Source: Prauserella endophytica (lineage in GTDB: Bacteria > Actinomycetota > Actinomycetes > Mycobacteriales > Pseudonocardiaceae). From it: a DNA stretch of 64,000 nucleotides. The position numbers and the translations under genes are program-made. Under the pieces are notes generated by a model. It saw only the letters and a program-made list of their open reading frames with translations. It had not been told where the DNA came from and searched no databases. Of this stretch, positions 33,779-46,500 are shown piece by piece. The DNA lies in assembly GCF_005146945.1 (NCBI RefSeq), contig NZ_SWMS01000002.1, positions 186,001-250,000 of the forward strand. The letters are read 5' to 3'. Within the stretch, counting starts at the first letter, position 1, and every line of letters starts with the position of its first letter.

Positions 33779-34192
33779 ATGGAGATGCCGAGCAGGACCG
33801 CGTTGGAGAGCATCATGGGCGAGCTCCGGAAGGCGATGGCGTCCATTCCGGACACCCAGCAGCGCCTGATGGAGCTTTCCGGCACGGCGTGGTCGGCGGA
33901 CCGGACCGTGAAGGTGGTCGTAGGGCCGAGGGGGCAGCTGGTGGACCTCGAGATCGATCCGCGCGTGTTCCGCAGGCCGGACGCGCACGCCCTGCGCTCG
34001 GCCATCCTCGCCGCCTCGGCGCAGGCGGTGAGCCAGGTCGTGGAGAAGTCCCAGGAGCTCATGTACGAGCAGCTTCCGCCCGAGGTCGCCGAGCTGAGGG
34101 AACGGTTCCAGCCCGGGAGGCCGGATCCGGTGGCCCGTGCCTTCCGGAGTGACGCCGACATCGTCGCCGAGCGGGAGGCCGGCCGTGGCTAG
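33779..34192 (+). CDS. YbaB/EbfC-family protein of a type VII locus
   Basis: This 137-residue protein has a helical N-terminus, the YbaB-like core (VKVVVGPRGQLVDLEIDPRV) and C-terminal helix (AQAVSQVVEKSQELMYEQLP), plus a charged tail. YbaB proteins are small dimeric nucleoid-associated or DNA-binding proteins; copies in actinobacterial ESX loci are common but of unknown role and might instead be chaperone-like. A perfect GGGAGGAGG precedes the ATG. The gene overlaps the next one by 8 bases and lies only 42 bases from the divergent pseudo-mycosin start. Confidence 0.8.
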   Translation: MEMPSRTALESIMGELRKAMASIPDTQQRLMELSGTAWSADRTVKVVVGPRGQLVDLEIDPRVFRRPDAHALRSAILAASAQAVSQVVEKSQELMYEQLPPEVAELRERFQPGRPDPVARAFRSDADIVAEREAGRG

Positions 34193-34508
34193 CTACGTCA
34201 GCATCAACACCAGTCCCGCCGCGATCCGGTCCGCGGGCGGGCGGCTCACCGACCTCGGCAGCGGTTTCCGGGACGCGGGCAGCTGGGCCGACATCGGCGC
34301 TCTCGAGGAGTTCGGCGACGACAAGTTCGGCGCCGCGATGCGGGAACAGTATCCCGCCAGCACCTGGCCCATCTGGGACAACAAGATGTCGGTCGGCCAG
34401 TCGCTTGTGGACACCGGACAGGACTGCATGACCGCCATGGACCTCTACGAGCAGCAGGAAGGCCAGAACGCCGCCAACATCAGCAGCATCGACCCCCGCG
34501 TGGGCTGA
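34185..34508 (+). CDS. small EspC/WXG100-like secreted helical protein with YxxxE
   Basis: This 107-residue protein has two predicted helices (about 10-30 and 68-92) separated by a Trp-containing turn (STWPIWDNK) and ends helix 2 with Y88-E-Q-Q-E92, a YxxxE type VII secretion signal. It starts at GTG inside the YbaB-like stop region (8-base overlap) and lies 30 bases before the giant gene. The tight coupling suggests it is the dedicated secretion partner of the giant protein, which itself starts with a WXG-like head. Confidence 0.75.
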   Translation: MASYVSINTSPAAIRSAGGRLTDLGSGFRDAGSWADIGALEEFGDDKFGAAMREQYPASTWPIWDNKMSVGQSLVDTGQDCMTAMDLYEQQEGQNAANISSIDPRVG

Positions 34509-34538
34509 GCGGGTCCGAAAGACCGGCAGGGGGAGCCG

Positions 34539-37500
34539 ATGGCATGGAGCGACGACGCGGTATGGGCGGCACAGGACTTCTTTCGTGAGGTCGACGGCTA
34601 CATCGAGGAGTTCAACAACTGGTTCGCGGAGAACGCGCACCTGCTCGGAACCTACGGTGCGGTGGGGGCCGAGGCGCTCGGGGTGGGCTTCCCCATCCCG
34701 GTCAACGCCTCGACCCTGTTCGACCTCATTCTCGGCGAGTACCCGAGGGGCGACGAGGACAACCTGCGGCAGCTCTACGAGGCCTGGGCGGCCGAGGCGG
34801 AGGCCACGCACGAGCTGATGGAGAGTGCGGGCGCCATCACCTCGGGCATCCAGCTCACGTGGGAGGGCACCGGCGCGCCCGTCGCGCTGGCCATGCGGAT
34901 GTCCGAGTTTTCCAGGGCGGCCTTCGACCTGCTCGCGACGCAGCGCGAGCTGTCTCAGGGCGTCCAGGAGTTCTACCACCAGGTCGTGCTGGCCAAGGGG
35001 ATGTTCCTGGTCAACGTGATCATCATGATGGTCGAGGTGATCGTTCTCGTCGTCGGCGCGATCCCGTCGTTCGGCGCCACCCTGGCAGCGATCGGTCCCG
35101 CGATCACCGCCAGCAGCGTGGGCATCCGGGTGGCGATGAAGGCGGTGCTGGAGGCGTTGCGCCAGGTGGGGTTCAAGGTCGCGCTGTCGCAGCTGCGGAC
35201 GACCTTGCCGACCGCGGCGCGCCTTGGCCTGACCGCCGGCCGCAACGCCGCGGCACAGCGGGCCGCGCAGCACGCCGGCCTCACCGCCGCGGGTCTCGGG
35301 GCCGGTGCGGCGGCGCGGGACGGCGCCACCGGGCTGGCCGGGTGGGCGCAGCGCGCGCTGTCCGGGCCGGGCTCGCGCATCTGGGCGCTCGACGCTCAGC
35401 GGGCGCTGCGCAGGGAGGTCATCAGGGAGGGGGCCCAGCGCAGCGTGGTGCGGGAACTGCGGGGAGCGGCGGTCCGGCGGGAGCTGGCCCGGCAGTTCGC
35501 CGTCAACGCCGGCGCGCGGGGCGGCGCGACCCAGGTGCTGTCGCCCGCTGTGCGGTCCCTTGTGGACGACGCGGTCGAGCGGGCCGTGCGCAACGGGGTG
35601 AACCCCGCCGCGCTGCTCGGCCGCCGCGTTGCCGGGTACGCGCTCTTCAGCGGTGCCATCGCGGCGGGAGGGGACGTCGCCGCCCAGAGCGGTCTGCCGG
35701 TGGGACTGTGGGGCATCGACGGGTACGAGTACCGCCCGGGCTCCACGTTCGTCGCGGGCGTCGGTGGCGCGCTGAGCGCGGCGCCCATGGGCCTGGCCAG
35801 CCGGACCGGTGGGTACATGGCGACCGGCGCGCTCGGCGGTGTCCTCGGCGACGCGAGTACGAAGGCCCTCACCGCCGCATTGGACCCCGCACAGGACTAC
35901 CAGCAGTCCGTGCGCTCGACCCGCGCCGACCCGAACGCGGAGTGGACCTGGAAGGACGCGGCGAAGGCTGCGCTCGGCGGCGCGATCGGGGGCGCCTGGG
36001 AGCGGGTGATCGAGACGCACGGTGAGCTCTCCACCGTGCGGCTCAACTTCGAGGAGCGTGCCTATCTCGGTTGGCGCCCGCCCGCCGACCCGCTCACCGT
36101 CATCGGGGAGACCGACGTGGCGGGGCACGCCGCCGCCGTGGAGGCGGCCGCCGCTGCCCACGCCGCCGCGACCGCGGCTGCCCCGGCTGCCCAGGCCCCG
36201 GCAGGCTCGGCGGCGCCCGCCCCGGCGGCCGGGGGCTCGACGACCGGCGGGGCCGAGACCGCCACGGGGAAACCCGGCGGCACCGCGAAACCCGGCGGCG
36301 CGCCGGCCGGAGGCAGGGGCCAGCTGACCTCACCGGCGTCCCGGCCCACCGCGGACACGGCCGTCGAGCGGCAACCGGAGGGCGCGGTGCTCGGCGAGCA
36401 GCGCGCGACGACTCCGGCCGAGCCGGCGGAGCCCGCTGACGGACCCGCGCGGGCGGCGGAGGACGGCGGTGGGGAGCGGCCCGCGCAGCGGGACGAGCCC
36501 GCGCCCGGGGAGCCAGTTCCGGACAGAGAGGGCACACCCATTGACCCTGGTGGCGACGCGTCCGTCACGGAGCCGGCCACGGCCGGGGAAGGGACGCCGC
36601 CCGATGCGGCGCCCCGGGACACCGCACCTCCCGAGGAACCCGTCCGGGGATCTCCCGAGGGACCCGTCCGTGGGCACACCCCGGACGAGCTCCGGACGGG
36701 AGAGCAGATCCGCCTGGAGGCCGCGGAGCCCTCCGAGCACGTCGAGCGGGACGCCACGTCGGCCAGGCGCGTGCTGGCGGCACAGCTCAGCGGGCTAACC
36801 GAGGGCGGGTTCGCCACGGTGGACCGTGGCAGCGGCACCGTCACCTTCGATTTCGGAGCCGGGGCCCGCACCACGGTCGAGTTCTCGGTCGACACGTCCG
36901 CGGACAACGGGCTGGCACGCGGCGAGGCCATGGTGCACGCGGGCGATTTCGCCCGGCACGGTGGTGAGTGGACCCAGGTGCGGCCTGCCGGCGTGGTGCT
37001 CTCCGCCTACCCCGACGTCACCGGCGGCGTGCTCGACCAGGTGCTCACTCACCTCGCCGAAAGCACCCCGGGGGTGGTCCCCGAGGCCGTCGACGGCGAT
37101 CCCGTCGGGCAGCCAGGGGAGGCCGCAACCGCGGCGGAGCGGGTCGCGGACCTGCTGGAGTCGCTCACCCCCGAGCGGGACGGCGTGCGGGTCGAGCCGG
37201 CCGACGGCTCGGTCCGCCTGCACTTCCCCGACGCGGTGGTGGATGCCGCCGTCGCCGTGCAGGACGCACTGGCCCCGGGAACGGGCCGCGCGCACCCGCC
37301 GCGCACCCGCGTGCTCGACGGGGCCACGCGGCAGAGCGAGCTGGCCGTGGTCGAGGTGTCGTCAACTGGAACGGAGGAGGCGCTGCGCGCGGCGCTGACC
37401 GACCTGCGCGAGTCGGTCGCCGGGAAGGGCGACCTCGCCGACGGTGCGGTCCGCCTCGCCCACGACCCTGGCGCGCGGCACCTCGTCGAGACCGTGCGCG

Positions 37501-40500
37501 CGGCCGTCTCCGACGCGCTCGTGCTGCCCGATGGCGACGGGTACGTGGTGCGGCTGCCGGACGACGGCACCTTCGCCGAGGACGCCCAGGCACTGGCGGA
37601 CGGGCTGGTGGAGCGCGGCTACCGCGCCGGGGAACCGCTGCCGGCGGACTGGACCGGCGACGGTCCCGGCCGCTCCACGACGTGGCGGCGTCCCGAGCCG
37701 GGCAACGACTTCACCCTCCGGCTGGAAACCCCCGGGTCACGCACGCCACCGCCGGGGACGGACGCGCGGACGGAGATCGCCAGGCAGCGGTGGCTGCACG
37801 AGCGACGGTCCACTGAGGACTTCGGTCCCCGGCGTGGAAGGGGCCCGCTCGGCGACAACCCCGGCGTCGAGTTCTACACCGGGCACCCGGCGCGGCCGGA
37901 CCAGCCGCCCGCGCCGCGGGAGATGCCGGAGGAGGAGGCGCACGAGGCGCTGCTCTCGGTGCTCAACGGCGCCGACCGCGACGCGGCCGACGAGCTGTAC
38001 GCGCGCTACTACAAGAAGCCCAACCAGAACCCACCGCACATCATCCAGCGGCGTGGCGGACGGCCGGCCTACCTCGGCCACGAGGTGCCGATGATCGAGC
38101 GCGGCTCCGACGGCCTCTACCGCGTCAAGGGCACCGACGTCCCGGCGATCCCCGCCGAGTACCTCGGCGGCCCCGTGTACGGCGACCGCGCCTCGTTCCC
38201 GGCGAACGGTGTCGTGGCCGAGGGCACGCACTTCGGGATCGAGGACGCCGACTGGCTCGCCGCCAACCGCCCCCGCATCCAGGACGCCGTCGCCGACGCG
38301 GCCGCGCTCTCGTCGGGCAAGCGACGGCCCGCGCGGCGGCCGTTCGGCAACGCCCACCAGGACGAGCACGACCGCGGCGGGTTCAACCGGGTCCGGCGCG
38401 ACATCGGCGAGCAGCTCGGCAACGTCGCCGGCGCACACGCGATGCACCTCGCTCGGCAGGAGCTGCCGGTGGGGCACACCCTGGTGCCCGTGCCGGTCCC
38501 GCTCGCCGGGGCCGGCCGGTTCGACAGCGTGTACGAGGAGCGCGACGCCGACGGCAACGCGGTCGGCTACCGGGTCGTCGAGGTGAAGGGACCGACGGCG
38601 AGCCTGGGCGCCCGCGACGGCCTCGGCGCCGATCCGAACCGGTACGAGCAGGGGCATCCCCGGTACGTGCAGTCCGTGCTCGTGGCGATGCTGCGACGTG
38701 GTGGGGCGGAGGCGGCGCTGGCGATCCGGCTACACCAGGCGTGGCAGGACGGCACACTGTCCTATCTGTACGTGCAGGCGAAGGTCCAGAACGCCGCACA
38801 GAGCCCGACGTACGCGCCTGAACGTTCGGGTGCGGGCGGTTATGTCACCCATTCCCCGCGCTACGAGGGGTTCGTTCGCAAGCTTTTCGACCTCGGCGAC
38901 GCGCCGCCGCACCTGCCGGCTCCGGACGGTCGCGGCACCGACGGCGACGCGCACGCCCTGCACTTCGCCGACACGGTCAGGCAGGTGGCGGGTGACGCGA
39001 TCGTGCTCCCGGAGGGAGACGGGTACGCCGTCGGGCTGCCGGATCACGCGACGTACGCGCGCGACGCGCAGGCGGTGCTGGACCTGCTGGCGCGGCGCGG
39101 GTACGGCTCGGTCGGCACGATCCGCGACGGGTGGGCCGACGGCGATCCGGGACTGACGACGCGGTGGCGGCACGTCGGTCTGGGCAGGGAGACGTTCCCG
39201 CTGCGGCTGGAGACCGCGGAGTCCCTGCTCGCCCGCCACGGCGCCGCCGAGTCTACTGTGGACAAGCTGCCGCCACCGGAGGGTGCCGGTGCGGTGCGGT
39301 TGCCGTCGCGGACCGATGTCGAGACCGACATCGCGCTGCAACGGCACCGCCGGGAACGGTTCTCTCCCGGCGACGACAGCCATGGTTCCCGGCCGGGCAG
39401 GGGCCCGCTCGGCCACGCCGGTGTGGAGTTCCACACCGGCCACGAGCCGGAGAGCACACCCGGCCCGCCGGCTCCCCCGGAACCGGCGCCGCCCACGGCC
39501 GAGGAGGTGGCCGCCCGCCCACCCGGGCTGGTGCTGCTGACCGGCCTTCCCCGAGGGCCGCTGCCTGGAATGGCCGAGCTCGCCGCCGAGCTCGCCGGAC
39601 TGGGAGTCGACGGTGCCACGGCGGAGAGCCTGAACCGCACGCTGCTGGCGCGGTTCGACCGCCTCGTGGGGCCGGACGGTGCGGTCGCCGCGTTCGGCGG
39701 CAGGGACGTCCGGGTCCGCGCCGTGCCGGAGGGCCGTCCGCGGATCGTCCCGACCGAGACCGACGTCGTCGAGCTGGCCCAGAAGCGCATCGTGCAGAGC
39801 GGCGCCGGGGTGGGGCGGGATCGCCAGCGCGGCAGGCAGGTGCAGTTCAAGGCCGACGTGGCCCGCCTGGTCGACCCCGTCTCGCGCCTGCTGATCCCGG
39901 TCACGGCCGGGTTCACGGCACAGGGAGGGCAGTCGGAGATCCGGACGGCGACCGGACGCTTCGCCGCAGCGGCGGGCAGCTCCGTCGACTACAACCAGTT
40001 CCACCACGACTCGGCCACGCTCGTCGGCGTCGCGGTGAAGTGGGAGGTATCGGTCCGGGACGACACCGGTTCATGGGGATCACCCAGGCGCGTGCCGCCC
40101 ACCGGGGATGCCGCGGAGATCACCGTGTGGTCCGGCAACGGCTTCCTGCGCCCGCCGCCGGAGGCGGTGGCCAGCAGCCCCGCCGACCGGCAGGACCCGC
40201 GGGTGCCGCACTGGCACGCCTACGGCATGAGCGGGCTCGACGCCATCGCGGAGGCGGTGGTGGACGACCTGTTGCTGTCGGACGGCGAGCGGACCCCGGA
40301 CAACGCCGAGTACGAGGCCGTGCGCATCGACGTGCGCGGTCTGCAGTCGCGCCTCCGGAAGGCGGCCGCCGAGGGAGACAGACTGGAGCTCCCGGTCCGC
40401 ACCAATGGCAGGCTCAGTCACGTCGTCGAGATCGATGTCGAGATCCGCAAGGACACCGCGGAACTCCTGACCGCGCCGATGCGCGACCCCTACCTGAGCT

Positions 40501-43500
40501 TCGACAGCCGGTCCGGCTCCGGCTACGGCGGGGCGACGGCCGTCGCCGACAACGGCACGCTCGGCCTCGGCGCCGGGCCGCGGCTGACCCCGGCGCTCGA
40601 GGCCAGTGCCACGGCGTACGGCACCCGCAGCAGCCTGCACCGGTACGGGGTGGACAGGGACACGCTGCAGATGCGCGACCTGCGCTTCACCGGCAACACC
40701 ATCGTCCACAAGGTGTCGTACCGTGCCTCGGTCATCGTGCGCCCGATCGAGGAGTCGGCGCGTACGCAGCCGAAGCGCTTCGACGGGGAGGTCTACCTCC
40801 GGATGCCGGAGGAGCAGGCCGCGCACTGGGGTCTGCCGGTGCCCGAGGAGGCGTTCCTGGTCGACGCCGCCGGCAACCGGCTGACCGAGCAGGTCGAGAC
40901 TCGCGACGGCCCTGTGCTCGTCGAGCGGGTCCGCAACCTCCGCACCCCGCCGACCGAGGCGGACGGCGAGGTGCGTTTCCCGTCCTACATCCGGGACGGT
41001 GTGGGCCCCGCGCACGTGCTGCCCGGCACACTCGACGGCGAGGGCATCCGGTCGGCGGTGCTGGACTGGGCGGTCGACAACGGGTACGTCACCAGGCGTG
41101 ACCCGCGCACCGGCGCGGTGAAGCTCGACAACAGGGGTGTCCTTGCCCATGACGGCAGCCTGGTACCGCTGGCCACCCGGAGCCCCACCGAAGCGCGGCA
41201 CGAGACGAGGCTGTACATCGAGGACCAGCTGTCCGACGCCGTCATCGCCGCGCAGCTCAACGAGGCGGCGCAGACCGGGCTGCCGCTCACCCTGTGGAAG
41301 CGGGACCGGACCGCGGTAACCGGATGGCGCAGCGTCACACTGAACGTGCGCGCCAAAGTGGACACGGCGAACGCGGTGTACCGCGGAACGAGCGACGAGT
41401 ACCACCTGATCAACCTGGTCTTCGGCACGGAGGCGCTGAGCCGGTCGAGCTCGTTCACGGGCGGCGGCCGCGGTGAGGTCGGCGCCAGCGGACTGCTGCG
41501 CTTGCTGGCGCTCGCCCCGGCGGCCGGAGCCAGCGGCACGGTGGAGCCCGGGGTGACGGCGCGCCGCAGCGGCAGCAGGGTCGCGTCGATGAACGACCGG
41601 GGCACCGACGCCGCGTTCAGCGTGCCGGTGTCCTACGAGATCACCGTGCGGGACGGCGAGCGGGAAACGCTCCTCGGGGCGGTGGACGGCCAGCGGGTCG
41701 ACGTGCTCCTGCACCGGGCGTTCACCGCCGGCGAGTCGGTCCGCTCCGCGACTCCCACCTCGACCGAGGTGCTAGACCGGGCGAAGCCGCTGCACGTGTC
41801 GAACGCGGCCGATGTCCAGCGCGCCATCGGCAAGGCCGCGAGGAGCCCCGAGGGAGCCGTGCCCCAGCGCCGCCGCCCGCTGCGGGACCGGCTGCGATCC
41901 CGGCCGGGCTCGCTTCTCGCCGGAGCGTTGCTGCCCGTCGTCAGCGAGCGCGCGATCCGCCAGTTCGGCGACTACGGCGACCTGCTCTCCCACCTGCCGA
42001 GGATCTTCGGCGCCGGCTACGGCACGACCGCGCCGTTCCTGACGGGCAGGCGGAGGATCACGCTCCGCGGGGAGCTGGAGGGCTCGACGTGGGTCGGCAA
42101 GGCCGACTGGGTGGCGTCGGGCACCGCCGTGCTGTCGGAGACGTTGCTCGGTGCCACCCACGACATCGGGGCCGGGGTCAGCGTCAGCCTGGCCTCCACG
42201 GCGGACAAACTCGGCGGATCGCCGGGGACGGGCGAGTCCGGCCTGGTCGGTAGAGGGTCGTCGACCGCGGGCGCCACGGGAGCGACGTCGGAGACCGGCC
42301 GGGTGGTCCTCACGAACGACGTCTACCTCTTCACGGCCGAGGGAACCGTCACCGTCACCCCGGGGGAGCCGGGCGACACCACGCCGCTGTCGGTGGTGTA
42401 CGCGCTGGCGAAGGTCGACGCGCTGGAGCTCTACGGCGACGGCCGCGTCCCGCTGCCCGCGAGCGAGGTGGCGGACGTGCTCCGCGCCTGGAGCGGTGGC
42501 GAGCAGCAGCTCGACCGCGCCGTCGTGGCGAAGGCCGCGCTCCGGCTGGTCACCGAGCATCGCGACGAGGTGGCGGCGCAGCACCTCTGGCCGGTGCTCA
42601 CCGACATCGCACGCGCCTATCCCGGGGCAGATCCGCGCCTGCTGCCAGACGAGCGCACCGCGCAAGCCCAGGACCCCGTCGTCACGGCACTCGAGTACCG
42701 GGTGGTGCTGGAACGGCTCGTCACCGAACATCCGGAACCGCCAGAGGAGATCGGCGAGGCGGCTCCGCCTCCACAGCTGACGAGGCCGGGGGAGAAGGGA
42801 CTCGGGGCGAACGCGGGAGTCCGGCTCACGCACGACACCGACCCCGTCGACGTCCTGTGGAACCTGGTCGACCGGGTGATGCCCGGCCTGCTCGACCGTC
42901 AGCCGAGGGTGCTCGACGCGCTCGAGACACACGTGTCGGCCCTCGGCTCCGCCGCCGCGATAGACACGATGCTCTCGACCGGGCTCGAGCTGAGGCTGCC
43001 GGTGCGGACCAGGCTGTGGACGCAGAACCTCGTGGTCCGGTTGACGGCCGAGCTCGGCACGCCAGAGGTGACGGGACGGCAGGAGAGGGTCGGCCAGGAA
43101 CGGTTCCTGCACGCGACCAGGTCCGGCCAGGGCGGGCACCGCCGAGAAGGCGGCTTCGACCTCCCCGCCCGCGGCAAGGACGAGACCGGGCCCGGCGACG
43201 AGATCGGCGTCGATCCCACCGGCGGTCCACTCGCCGGCCGCCAGCACGCCGACCAGGCGGTCACCTCCGCTCAGGAGCACACACTCGCCGGTGAGTTCGA
43301 CTGGGTCGCCGTGAACCGGCTCCGGGCCAGGCTCGACATCACAGCCGGGGTCTGGGCGGAACCCCTGTACGGCGCGGGGCTCAGCGGGCCGGTCGGTGCG
43401 GCGAAGCAGCTCCTCACCCAGCCGGGACGGCTGCTGGGCCGGGGAGAATCCGCCTCGCGGTTCGAGGCCACGGTCCGGGGTGAGCTGACACTCGAGTACC

Positions 43501-46500
43501 CGGCGCGTTCGGTCGCCGACGGGGTTCCCGCCGAGCCCGGTCCCCTCGACTTCCGCCGCCTGCGCCCCGGAGCGCTCGCCGACCAGGACGTGCGGGCGAT
43601 CTTCGTCGAGCGAGAGCGGCTCGTCGAGCAGGCGCTGCACCTGCTCTCCGCGCCCGACGTGCTCGGCCACCGGGTGCACCAGTACCGCGACCGCATCAGC
43701 GACGCACTGGGGCCCGCGGTGCTGCAGGCCTACTTCGCCACGCTGAACGGCGGCGGCGAGGCCACGACGATGCTGCTCGACTCGATCCCGGGTGGCACGC
43801 TCACCGTGAGCCTGCGGACACGGCTGTTCGACGTGCGGGTGGAGCGCTGGGAGGACGGTGACGATCCCGAGGCGGACCGCGGATTCAGCGCGCAGACCCG
43901 CGTGGTCGAGGCGACTGGCCGCACGATGGGCGCGCGCTCGGCGCTGACCGGTCTCGTCGGCGGAGACGCCGAGTCGCCGTACGAGCTGGATGGCGCGGCC
44001 CCCGGGCTCCGGGGTGAGGCCGACCCCGCGGGGACGGTCAGGGGCAGCGTGTCGGGCGGGCAGCAGAACACGTTCACCCGTGGCACCCGCGTCGACCACC
44101 ACATGATGACCCGCATGGGGTCGGCGCTCTGGTCGGGACGGGCTGAGCACGCGCTCACGGTGACCTGGAAGCCCCGGCTGCGTCCGCCGGAGACCCGCCG
44201 GGCGGAGGTGGTCGGCGGTGTCTACTTCAAGACCCCGTCCGCGCGCGTGCCGGACATCCTCGAGCAGCGGGTGCGGCTGCCCCGGTCTCCCGAGGAACGG
44301 GCGGTGCTCGCCGATCCCCTCGCCGACCAGGGCGCGGCGCCGAGAGCGTTGCGCCGCACCGTGCGGAACGCGCCAAGGTTCGACATCGCCGACCTCCTCC
44401 GGCAGGCTTCCCAGCGGGAGGACTTCTCGGCCGACCGTCCTTATGCGACGGTCGCCGACCTGGTGCGGGACGTCGTCGGAGAACACCCGCTCGCGGTGTT
44501 CACCGGCGATCGGGGCCGCGCCGAGCTCGCCACCGTCGGCGAGCTCTTGCTGCGCGCCGACGACGCGCTGGACACGCTCCGCGACGCGACGGCGCCGGAG
44601 TTCCGCCCCGGGGAGCTGGAGCAGGCGCGATCCCTGGTCGGTCAGCTGCGGGAGTCGCTGCTGGCGCTCCACGCGGCCCGCGACGAGCTGTCGACCGCGA
44701 GCACGCCGGAGGAACGTTCCGCCGCGGTCAGGCGGCACGACGCGGCCTCGGCGGACTGGGCGAACTGGCGGCCCCGGCTCGGCAGGCTCCATGACGCGCT
44801 CGTCCGCGCGCAGGCGGCGGTCGGTGAGCGGACCGGCACGACACTCGACGTGGTGCCCGATCTCGTCGCGCGGACGGGGTTCCTGCGCTACGACCTCGCC
44901 GACACGGTCCGCGGTGTGCTGGCCGAGCTGGGGATCACCGGCAGGTTCGACAGTGTCGAGGGCGGGCGGGAGCGCCGGCGCTGGATCGCGCGGGACGGTG
45001 TGCCGTTCTCCGACACGTTCCTGGGTTCCGCTGCCGTGCCGTCCCCGCCGGAGACGCCGGGCTCGCCGGTGGATCCGGGTGTGGGGCGGCCGCGGCGGCC
45101 CGGGCGGCTTGCCGCCCGCATTCCCCGGCCACCCCTGGAGCTGGAGCGACTGCGCGCCGCCTCTCCGGGACCTCCTCCGAGCGAGTCAGGCCCGCTCGTG
45201 GACGTCGCGACGATCTTTCCCGCAACACCGTCCTCCGCAGACACGGTGGAAAAGGTAGACACCGTGGACACGGCGGACGTTGCGGACGTTGCGAACGGTC
45301 CGGGGAGGGCGCCCGGGGCATCCGGGCCCGAGCCGCTGCGGCTGGACGGCCCGTTCGTGCGCTACGAGGGCCCCACCACCACCGACGCGGAGCTGCTCGA
45401 CGCGACACTGGAACAGGTGCTCGCCCGGCAGCCCGTCGACGCGGAGCGGGACGGCGAGGGCTGGCGGTTCGACCTCGGCGGAGGCGCCGCGGGGCCGGTC
45501 CGGTTCCGGATCGGCCCCGGCGAGGGCGGGGTGCTCGTCACTGTCGTGGGCGACGTGGCCGAGGTCGTGCTCCCTCCCCTGCCCGAGGACCCGGCGCACC
45601 GGATGCTGCTCACGAGCATGGCGGTGCGGTCGGTGTCGGCCAAGGCGCTGCCGGACGCGCTGCGCGAGCTCGCCGCCGGGCGGCTCGGTGGCGGCGCGCG
45701 GGAGGACGAGGACGACCTGCCGTTCCAGCGGGCGCTGCGTGACCTGGCCGGAATCGACCTCGACCGGCTGCTGGCCGCCGAGGTCGACCTGCGCGCGTTG
45801 CACGCTCGCTTCGGTTCTGACCTGCGGCTCGCCGCCGAGCTGGCGGCCAAGCGCGGCACGGCGAAGGTCCTGGATCTGCCCGCCGACGTGAAGCTCGAAG
45901 CCGAGCGGGACCGGGACGGCGAGGAGCGGGAGCCGTCCGTTGTGGACCTCCCGGCCGTGGCGGGGCTCTTCGGCTTCGACCCGGCCGACGCGGAGGACGT
46001 CAGCCGGTTCACGGGCCTGCTCGCGGCGGCCCGCGTCCCGGAGGGGCTCGACCGTGGCGGGCTCGAGCGCCTTCGCGCGCTCGCCGGTGACGCCTACCTG
46101 CACGGACGCTACTCGGCGGCCTCCCGCCGTGCCCTCGCCGAGACGCACACCGACTGGCTCGGCCGGGCGTTCCAGGCGCGGGATCCCGACCTGGACCCGT
46201 TCGCCGCACTGCCCGCTCTACCCAGGGAAACAGCCGAGGAGTCCGCGGCGTCCATTGTGGAGAATCGGGTCGAGGGTGACCCCGCGCGGCAGCTCTCGCT
46301 GGTCACCGCGGTGCCGCTGGAGCCGGTGCCGTTCGCGCCCGAGCTGGCCGCCCACCTCGCCGACCGGGCGGCGGACGACGGGATCACCACGTCGTGGCTG
46401 CGGGCGCGACTGGCCGAACGGTTCTCGCGACTTGTCTCGGCCGAGGGCGAGGTGTGGTCGCTGGGCACCACGCAGCCCCGCGACTTCCGGGTCCGGCTGC

